From Methanobacteriota archaeon (lineage in GTDB: Archaea > Thermoplasmatota > Poseidoniia > Poseidoniales > Poseidoniaceae): DNA of 8,590 nt. The stretch lies in contig NZGQ01000005.1 in NCBI GenBank assembly GCA_002689565.1, forward strand, positions 1 to 8,590. The letters are read 5' to 3'. Made by a program: the position numbers and the translations under genes. This document shows, one piece after another, positions 1-4,875 of this stretch (the stretch's first letter is position 1; each line of letters begins with the position of its first letter). Below the pieces are notes generated by a model. That model saw only the letters and a program-made list of their open reading frames with translations, was not told the origin of the DNA and did no database searches.

Positions 1-240
1 GTGCCAAACAACTCCACCATTTTCACAAACCATCGGTCCAGTTGCACCAATGAATCTCGAGAGTCCGTAGGTTATCGCTCTAACATTTCCAGTTGCTAGA
101 ATAATTGGTATTCCAGCATCCTCTAGGCGCCTGAGCGATTCGATTGCCTCCAAATGCAATTTTTTGTTGTAATCGGTTATCGTACCATCGATATCAACGG
201 CAACGGCCTTTGGTTTCCATCCAGCAGGCATCCATTGCAT
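1..240 (-). CDS. HAD-superfamily phosphatase, archaeal phosphoglycolate phosphatase-like (partial, N-terminal 80 residues)
   Basis: Reading the minus strand from the ATG at 240 gives an open frame of 80 codons that leaves the window at position 1, so the C-terminus is missing. HAD motif I is VAVDIDGT (residues 13-20), with nucleophile Asp16 and general acid Asp18. Motif II is ILATGN (47-52), with Thr50. The stretch CENGGVV (72-78) follows where the archaeal phosphoglycolate phosphatases and related Cof-like enzymes (type C2 cap) have ENGG. The layout from DIDGT through 'AIESLRRLEDAGI' to ENGG resembles the Thermoplasma TA0175 type. Such enzymes dephosphorylate 2-phosphoglycolate in the cytoplasm, but substrate cannot be fixed from this fragment, and other sugar-phosphate phosphatases share the fold. 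ATG at 231 is an alternative start. The frame has a stop at 288-286 upstream. The gene is divergent from the metal ATPase. Confidence 0.88.
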   Translation of the reverse strand, partial: MQWMPAGWKPKAVAVDIDGTITDYNKKLHLEAIESLRRLEDAGIPIILATGNVRAITYGLSRFIGATGPMVCENGGVVWH

Positions 241-276
241 GTCTCGCGCTAGAAGACTTGATTCAATACGATTGCG
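241..276. promoter_or_regulatory. Divergent intergenic region between phosphatase and metal ATPase genes
   Basis: Only 36 bases separate the two divergent start codons (240 minus, 277 plus). No SD sequence precedes either start. That leaves no room for two leaders, so one or both transcripts are probably leaderless, or the ATPase actually starts further downstream. No convincing TATA box is visible inside this short gap, and the promoters would have to lie partly within the opposite gene's coding sequence. Confidence 0.4.
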
Positions 277-2955
277 ATGGGAGGCTTATTGAGCAATGCA
301 TTCACAGGAACGGATGTGGCGGAAGACGGAGATGAATTCCTATCTCTTGAGGAGACAACATCTCCTTTACCTGAGGTAAAGCCACGCAAATCACGCAAAC
401 CCATTTCAAAAACTCTCAAACCGCTCTATAACAGCATAATTCCCGAGGATTCAGAATCAGAATCATTGGATATGCAAATTGTTGGAGAGTATAGCGGCAC
501 TCAAAGTATTTGTTGGCCAATACAAGGCATGGATTGTCCTCATTGTGCATCTCAGGCAATGAACGCCCTCAATAGATTGAACCATGTCAACACTTCATTG
601 GTTAGCGTAACTGAGGGGACAGTAACTGTCGATGTTGATTTTGAAAGAGGTAGTATTGCGGAAGCGTCAGCTGTTTTACGCTCTTTAGGTAACCCACCAG
701 ATCTTCCATTTATGCAAATTTCAGGCGTGAACTCAAGTTCTATTGCAGTAAGGCATGATGTGCCTATCAAAGGTTTACCTAGAATCTTTAGACGTCAACC
801 AGGAGTTCTTGATTGCGAAGTTGATAGAGATGGAAATCTAAAATTACAATTGGTGCCAAACCTAGCGAAAGAATTGCAAATTGCGATGGATGAGTCTTTG
901 AAAAATGTGATTGGAGGAGATTTCAAATTAATTCCTGAGAAGATTAACACAGTCACATCAAGCCAGTGGAGAATGATAGGTTCAGGTTTCGCCTTCTTGA
1001 TGCTGATATCTTTGCTCGTAACTGAATACTTCATCACAGAAAATAAGTTGGTCTTAGGAGCAATAGGTTTGTCAGGAGTCGTTTTAGGCGGCCTCAAGAT
1101 GTTCTCAAAGGCTTTAGCCTCAATACAAAATCGCCAATTTGGGTTCCAAGTACTTACCTCATTAGCCGTAATAGGGGCCTCGTATCTTCAAGCATGGGAG
1201 GAGGCATTGATAGTTTTGATTTTGGTCGCATGGACCGAACATATGGAAAATGAAGCCTTAATCAAAGCACGAAAAGCGATGCAAGGCGGCCTGGATAGGT
1301 TGCCTAGAACCGCGCGCAGAGTCCCAAAGAAAAAGCTAGACCAATTTTCGAAATCGTCCATTTCAATTGCTTCAAGTCCTATGTCCATGGCTCCCGTTGC
1401 TCAAAAGAATTCAGAAACCGAAGAGATTCCAGTTGGCTTAGTAATGCGAGGAGATCGCCTCGAAATAAGAAGTGGAGAACTTATTCCTGCCGATGGAAAA
1501 ATAATTTCTGGCACAGGTTCTGTAAATAAGGCTCCTTTAACTGGTGAATCAGTTCCTGTTGATATTGCAGAGGGAGACGAATTACAGGCCGGTTTAACAT
1601 TGGCTAGAGGTCCGGTTACAATCGAGGTAACTGCAGTCGGAGAAGACACTCGTCTTTCAGGATTGATTGACAAGGTCCACGCCTACAAGGATATACCAAC
1701 TAGGTTACAAGGCACATTGGAGAATTTTACAGCGCTATGGGTGCCAACAGTACTGATTGGGGCAGTTCTGGCTTGGATACTAATTCCTGGTGCAGACTGG
1801 AAAATAATCCTTCTATTGTGGGTTGTTGCTTGTCCCTGTGCTCTATTATTGGCTTCTCCAGTACCTCATGCTGCAAGTTTGTCTCTCGCATCTAAATCAG
1901 GTGCTATTGCGCGCGGTGGAGATGTAATGGAAGCCTTATCGAAAGTTAATTTGGCATTACTAGACAAAACAGGGACACTTACGTCTGGTAAGCCAGTTAT
2001 AGGAAAAATGACCCTCTCTAGGGGTAGGCGCAGAGATTCCGCTATTGCTCTAGCAGCAGGACTTGAAGCATCGTCAAATCATCCATATGCTCAAGCAGTG
2101 ATTGCTTTGGCAGAAAAGGAATCTATTGAACCATTGCAAATCACAGATCTAAGCGACGATGGTCATGGAGTTTCTGGAAAAATTGAAAACTCTGAAGTAT
2201 CATTTGTTAGAGCAGAAAAATCACTGGTTTCCGGTTCATTGCTAAAAGCGTTAGAAGAAGCTCTAAAACAGGGACATGGAGCAAGCCTTCTCCTAAAAGA
2301 CGGAAAGCAGGTTGCTTTGTTCACATTCGTTCACGATGATTTGCGTGAAGGAACAGATGAGCTAGTTGCCGCACTTTACAAACTTGGCGTGAATGTGGAA
2401 ATTCTTTCTGGTGATAACCAAGAAGCCGTTAATGCATTAGCCAATCGAATTGGTGTCCAAGAAAGTGCAGCAAGGGGTGAAATGACTCCTGAAGGTAAGG
2501 TAAAGTGGGTCCAAGATCGTTCATTAACTCACATTACTATGATGGTCGGTGATGGTTTCAACGATGCAGCAGCTATGGCTGCATCAGATGTAGGAATTGC
2601 AATAGGAACTGGGGAATCTGCTAATCTTGAGGCGGCAGATGTTTTGATTCCCGGAGATGATCCCCGACTCATCGCCGAATTGTTGACCTTAGCAAAAAGA
2701 ACAAATTCAGTTCTACTATGGAATATCAGATATTCTGTAGCGGTAACTTTGTTCCTAGTTTACCTTGTTTTGGCGGGAATAAACGACAGTTTGGCCTTTG
2801 GTGTTCTTGTACACGAACTGAGTGTTATTGGAGTAATCATCAACGGAGCACGTCTTTCTGGTACGGGAGGGACATTCAAACTGATTGCCGATATATTCCA
2901 TTCAATTTGGAAAGGCACATTGGATTCCTTCAAATCCCTCTATGATTCAATTTAG
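277..2955 (+). CDS. P1B-type heavy-metal-transporting ATPase
   Basis: An 892-residue integral membrane pump that exports (or loads) soft or transition metal ions at the cost of ATP. Residues 1-70 are a charged, probably disordered extension. An HMA metal-binding domain (about 75-140) carries GMDCPHC with Cys87 and Cys90. A second, Cys-x-x-Cys-less HMA-like region spans about 150-218. Eight membrane segments lie near 233-251, 256-275, 289-305, 308-321, 486-503, 508-527, 813-832 and 837-856. The CPC metal site is at 519-521. The actuator TGES is at 422-425, phosphorylation motif DKTGT at 563-567 (Asp563), nucleotide-domain HP at 602-603, GHG at 629-631, SGDN at 711-714 and GDGFND at 758-763, so all catalytic motifs are intact. 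The last helix has HELS (846-849) instead of the Asp-Gly of Zn/Cd pumps. Annotation pipelines would likely call it zntA- or copA-like, but I do not assign a metal. ATG 277 is the most upstream start (stop at 259-261). ATG 472 (Met66) is an alternative that keeps every domain. Confidence 0.95.
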   Translation: MGGLLSNAFTGTDVAEDGDEFLSLEETTSPLPEVKPRKSRKPISKTLKPLYNSIIPEDSESESLDMQIVGEYSGTQSICWPIQGMDCPHCASQAMNALNRLNHVNTSLVSVTEGTVTVDVDFERGSIAEASAVLRSLGNPPDLPFMQISGVNSSSIAVRHDVPIKGLPRIFRRQPGVLDCEVDRDGNLKLQLVPNLAKELQIAMDESLKNVIGGDFKLIPEKINTVTSSQWRMIGSGFAFLMLISLLVTEYFITENKLVLGAIGLSGVVLGGLKMFSKALASIQNRQFGFQVLTSLAVIGASYLQAWEEALIVLILVAWTEHMENEALIKARKAMQGGLDRLPRTARRVPKKKLDQFSKSSISIASSPMSMAPVAQKNSETEEIPVGLVMRGDRLEIRSGELIPADGKIISGTGSVNKAPLTGESVPVDIAEGDELQAGLTLARGPVTIEVTAVGEDTRLSGLIDKVHAYKDIPTRLQGTLENFTALWVPTVLIGAVLAWILIPGADWKIILLLWVVACPCALLLASPVPHAASLSLASKSGAIARGGDVMEALSKVNLALLDKTGTLTSGKPVIGKMTLSRGRRRDSAIALAAGLEASSNHPYAQAVIALAEKESIEPLQITDLSDDGHGVSGKIENSEVSFVRAEKSLVSGSLLKALEEALKQGHGASLLLKDGKQVALFTFVHDDLREGTDELVAALYKLGVNVEILSGDNQEAVNALANRIGVQESAARGEMTPEGKVKWVQDRSLTHITMMVGDGFNDAAAMAASDVGIAIGTGESANLEAADVLIPGDDPRLIAELLTLAKRTNSVLLWNIRYSVAVTLFLVYLVLAGINDSLAFGVLVHELSVIGVIINGARLSGTGGTFKLIADIFHSIWKGTLDSFKSLYDSI

Positions 2956-2988
2956 GTAAGTATTCCAAACGCTACCTTCAAGCCTCAT

Positions 2989-3001
2989 GGGCGATAAGCC
3001 C
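2989..3001 (+). other. Small hairpin between ATPase and winged-helix genes
   Basis: GGGC (2989-2992) and GCCC (2998-3001) form a perfect 4-bp stem around the loop GATAA. The 65-base gap holding it has no T-run, so it does not look like an intrinsic terminator. It could be chance, a small operator, or an mRNA structure near the next gene's start. GGTG at 3010-3013, seven bases before ATG 3021, is a weak SD match. Confidence 0.25.
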
Positions 3002-3020
3002 GCAATAACGGTGGACCCTG

Positions 3021-3440
3021 ATGGCGAGAATTCATGCAGACCCGGTTAGTACTTCTTTGATGCATCCAACACGTCGCGCGCTGTACGTGGCGCTTTTGGA
3101 GGCTGATGAATACACAACAGTACAACTTCAAAAGATAGTTGGCGTAGATCGCTACAATCTATACCATCATCTGAGGAAATTAGAATCCTTAGGTTTGGTA
3201 ATGAATCATCGTGACCAAGGACGTACGCGTTGGTGGTGTGTAATCGACAGAGTGCCACTTCCAAGCGATGGGAGTTCAGCATCTAGTGAAAATTCGATTG
3301 GTTCTATCGATCTTTCAAACCCGAGAGTACAAGCAGCTGCAAGAACAATGCTGCGAGAGTTGGCAGAATTGTCAGGAACTCAAATAGAATTAGATTTGGC
3401 AACCTTGGAAAATCTAGAAATCATCGGTAGGAGAAACTGA
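3021..3440 (+). CDS. ArsR-like winged helix-turn-helix transcriptional regulator
   Basis: A 139-residue cytoplasmic DNA-binding protein. Residues about 12-75 form a winged helix. 'LMHPTRRALYVALLE' (13-27) is the typical first helix with the HPTRR start seen in ArsR-family proteins. 'TTVQLQKIVGVDRYNLYHHL' (32-51) covers the helix-turn-helix, with recognition helix about 42-55. GRTRWWCV (67-74) is the wing. Residues 80-100 are a Ser-rich linker, and 100-139 are probably a C-terminal dimerisation helix. Only one cysteine (Cys73) is present, and there is no ELCVC-type metal motif as in ArsR/CadC. It lies 65 bases after the metal ATPase and may regulate it or the operon, but its effector is unknown. 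The start is well constrained: an in-frame TAA at 3006-3008 precedes ATG 3021. Similar winged helices are abundant in archaea with diverse targets, so the metal-sensor role is only context-based. Confidence 0.85.
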   Translation: MARIHADPVSTSLMHPTRRALYVALLEADEYTTVQLQKIVGVDRYNLYHHLRKLESLGLVMNHRDQGRTRWWCVIDRVPLPSDGSSASSENSIGSIDLSNPRVQAAARTMLRELAELSGTQIELDLATLENLEIIGRRN

Positions 3441-3467
3441 TTAGCAAAATCTCTCAATAATGATGAC

Positions 3468-3476
3468 AAGGAGGAG
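3468..3476 (+). promoter_or_regulatory. Ribosome binding site for the zinc-ribbon gene
   Basis: AAGGAGGAG sits seven bases upstream of ATG 3482 and matches the archaeal 16S rRNA 3' end (anti-SD CCUCC). It fixes the start codon and marks this gene as an SD-led, operon-internal gene, unlike the ATPase and propeller genes, which lack an SD. Confidence 0.8.
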
Positions 3477-3481
3477 CAATC

Positions 3482-3883
3482 ATGTCTGAGGAAGAATCGC
3501 TACCAGGGATTGAATCAAGAATTCCAGCTCCAGACCTTTCTTGTCCAAAGTGTGATAATTTACTTCCAAACGGCCTTGGAGTAATCACTTGTGTGATGTG
3601 TAAAACCGAAGTCAAAGTTGAACATGAAGGCACTCGAAAGAAATGGCGAGAAGAGAAGATATCTTGTCCTAGTTGTTCCAAGGTACTTATCTGCGGTGTA
3701 GGTAAAAGGCCTGCAAATTTGCAATGTTCAGCATGTCAAGCACATTTCGTATTGAATCCAAACCGGCCAAAAATTGAAATCTCTTGTCCAACCTGTGATA
3801 GAAAGTTAAGGATGAATAAGAGGCCTGGAAAGAGGGACATTCAGTGTCCTGCTTGCGAGGCTGAATTCAGCATTACATTTTGA
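3482..3883 (+). CDS. Triple zinc-ribbon protein of unknown function
   Basis: A 133-residue protein made almost wholly of three tandem zinc ribbons, each with two Cys-x2-Cys knuckles: C21/C24 with C37/C40 (12-residue spacing), C62/C65 with C82/C85 (16), and C102/C105 with C122/C125 (16). Ribbons 2 and 3 share the pattern I-S-C-P-x-C, then a basic loop, then Q-C-x-A-C-x-A-x-F, so they look like a duplication. Ribbon 1 is more diverged. Cys71 is extra. The ribbons resemble the small MJ0042-type CxxC domains. There is no signal peptide, membrane helix or enzymatic domain, so a cytoplasmic binding role (nucleic acid, protein, or Zn buffering) is possible but not demonstrated. A strong SD precedes the start. 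The next gene begins 9 bases after the stop, implying co-translation with the phosphatidyltransferase. I cannot name its function. Confidence 0.9.
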   Translation: MSEEESLPGIESRIPAPDLSCPKCDNLLPNGLGVITCVMCKTEVKVEHEGTRKKWREEKISCPSCSKVLICGVGKRPANLQCSACQAHFVLNPNRPKIEISCPTCDRKLRMNKRPGKRDIQCPACEAEFSITF

Positions 3884-3889
3884 GGTGAT
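3882..3889 (+). promoter_or_regulatory. Strong ribosome binding site selecting the GTG start of the phosphatidyltransferase
   Basis: GAGGTGAT is fully complementary to the archaeal 16S rRNA tail (AUCACCUC). Its GAGG core is seven bases upstream of the GTG at 3893, and it overlaps the TGA stop of the zinc-ribbon gene (3881-3883). This decides in favour of GTG 3893 over the ATG codons at 3911 and 3914, and suggests translational coupling. Confidence 0.8.
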
Positions 3890-3892
3890 TGG

Positions 3893-4768
3893 GTGAAGAC
3901 AACATACAGGATGATGGGGTTGGCGGACTACATCACTATATTCAATGGATTATTAGGTACAATGGCAATTCTATTCTTGATGCTCGCAGTTGAAGATATG
4001 TCCCAACCATATTTTGAGGGTGGAATCAAGGCAAATTACATCTGGTTAGCAATGCTTTGTATATTCCTATCTGCTATTGGAGACATAATAGACGGACCAA
4101 TTGCAAGAAGATACTCCAAGAAACAATTACTCGGAGGATCACTGGACATTATGTCTGACTGTATCTCATTTTGTGTAGCTCCTGCACTTATGATATTTAC
4201 AATGTTTAGTCGCTGGGGAGAAGCAAGCCCAATCTGGACAATTTCCCTTGCAGTAGCATGTTGTTGGATGATCGCTTGTGGTATGCTGAGACTGGCAAGA
4301 TTTCAGCATGATGAGGGAGGATATATTCCATACTTCCATGGATTATCATCTCCGGCAAACGCCCTTATGTTAATCTCGGCTGCTGGTTTAATTTGGCTAC
4401 AACCTTCTTCAGGAATTGGACCAGATTTGTCCGAATGGGGTTGCAATTATTGTTTCGGAGAAGGGAAGAAGCCATACTTAGATTTCACAATATTCCCTTT
4501 ACTTTTGATTAGTGGAGGCTTGATGATTTCTGATAGACCAATGTCAAAATTGAAGGGTGGAATTCCGTTGAAACTATCAATTCTGCAGATGTTTTTGCTA
4601 CTACTTGCAATAATTTTAGCGTCGATTTCAGCGGAAACCTATGGTATAGATTATGATAATACTGAATTAGTGTTCATATTGTTTAGCTGTTCGTTGATTT
4701 TGAATTTGATATATGTCATCGGAGGTCCCAGTTTGATACCTCAATTTTCAGAGTCTTCTGAAGAATAA
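3893..4768 (+). CDS. pssA: CDP-alcohol phosphatidyltransferase, probable CDP-archaeol/diacylglycerol serine O-phosphatidyltransferase
   Basis: A 291-residue membrane enzyme of phospholipid head-group synthesis, which displaces CMP from a CDP-activated lipid by an alcohol. The family signature D-x2-D-G-x2-A-R-x8-G-x3-D-x3-D is complete: Asp64, Asp67, Gly68, Ala71, Arg72, Gly81, Asp85 and Asp89. Asp89 is the likely catalytic base. About eight hydrophobic helices occur near 11-34, 49-65, 91-105, 113-132, 155-169, 198-213, 226-246 and 257-277. After the signature, 'CVAPALMI' (94-101), 'GMLRLARFQ' (130-138) and 'YFHGLSSPANA' (147-157) follow the order typical of PssA-type serine transferases rather than PgsA-type enzymes, so L-serine is the likely acceptor. 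In archaea the lipid would be CDP-archaeol. Odd points are a 175-195 loop with Cys184 and Cys187, and a GTG start. It is co-directional with the zinc-ribbon gene, 9 bases behind it. A related inositol- or glycerol-type transferase remains possible. Confidence 0.9.
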   Translation: MKTTYRMMGLADYITIFNGLLGTMAILFLMLAVEDMSQPYFEGGIKANYIWLAMLCIFLSAIGDIIDGPIARRYSKKQLLGGSLDIMSDCISFCVAPALMIFTMFSRWGEASPIWTISLAVACCWMIACGMLRLARFQHDEGGYIPYFHGLSSPANALMLISAAGLIWLQPSSGIGPDLSEWGCNYCFGEGKKPYLDFTIFPLLLISGGLMISDRPMSKLKGGIPLKLSILQMFLLLLAIILASISAETYGIDYDNTELVFILFSCSLILNLIYVIGGPSLIPQFSESSEE

Positions 4769-4789
4769 AACGGCACGCATAATCTGTCG

Positions 4790-4796
4790 TATAAAT
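4790..4796 (+). promoter_or_regulatory. Archaeal TATA box for the coiled-coil gene
   Basis: TATAAAT lies in the 103-base gap after the phosphatidyltransferase gene and matches the archaeal TATA consensus. With usual archaeal spacing the transcript would start near 4816-4822, giving a leader of about 50 bases before ATG 4872. This suggests the coiled-coil gene has its own promoter rather than being simply the tail of the upstream operon. Confidence 0.6.
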
Positions 4797-4801
4797 CGCA
4801 T

Positions 4802-4824
4802 CGCGACGTGGTTCACATATCGCG
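4802..4824 (+). promoter_or_regulatory. Inverted repeat at the predicted transcription start
   Basis: CGCGA (4802-4806) and TCGCG (4820-4824) are a perfect 5-bp inverted repeat with a 13-base spacer. Inside it, GTG-GTT-CAC (4808-4816) forms a second small dyad, one base off the outer centre. The element starts 5 bases after the TATA box and covers the expected transcription start, where archaeal repressors often bind. It might instead be chance or a weak RNA hairpin. Confidence 0.35.
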
Positions 4825-4848
4825 CTCCTTATCTATCATGAGAAAGCC

Positions 4849-4875
4849 ATGGGTTACCGGATGGGAGTATTATGA
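4849..4875 (+). other. Possible 8-codon upstream ORF overlapping the coiled-coil start
   Basis: An ATG at 4849 opens an 8-codon frame (MGYRMGVL) whose TGA stop (4873-4875) overlaps the ATG of the coiled-coil gene (4872-4874) as ATGA, the classic termination-reinitiation geometry. The main gene has only a weak GGAG at 4864-4867, four bases from its start. Whether this small frame is translated cannot be judged from sequence; it may be chance. Confidence 0.25.

Noticed and set aside
144..335. A 63-codon plus-strand frame beginning at ATG 144
   Set aside because: It lies mostly opposite the HAD phosphatase, whose catalytic motifs are clear on the minus strand, and then overlaps the ATPase start. 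Its sequence shows no recognisable domain.
552..1673. Four minus-strand open frames (552-770, 795-1097, 1188-1388, 1401-1673)
   Set aside because: They are opposite the ATPase, whose conserved motifs are continuous through this stretch. They show no domain and no start signals.
2718..2945. A plus-strand 75-codon frame
   Set aside because: It overlaps the seventh and eighth membrane helices of the ATPase in another frame, and its Cys/Trp/Gly-rich translation looks like an out-of-frame reading.
2956..3020. Possible intrinsic terminator after the ATPase
   Set aside because: The GGGC/GCCC hairpin is short and not followed by a T-run, which archaeal termination would normally need.
3046..3681. 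Minus-strand frames opposite the winged-helix and zinc-ribbon genes (3046-3282, 3454-3681)
   Set aside because: The plus-strand proteins have clear families and SD sites; the opposite frames do not.
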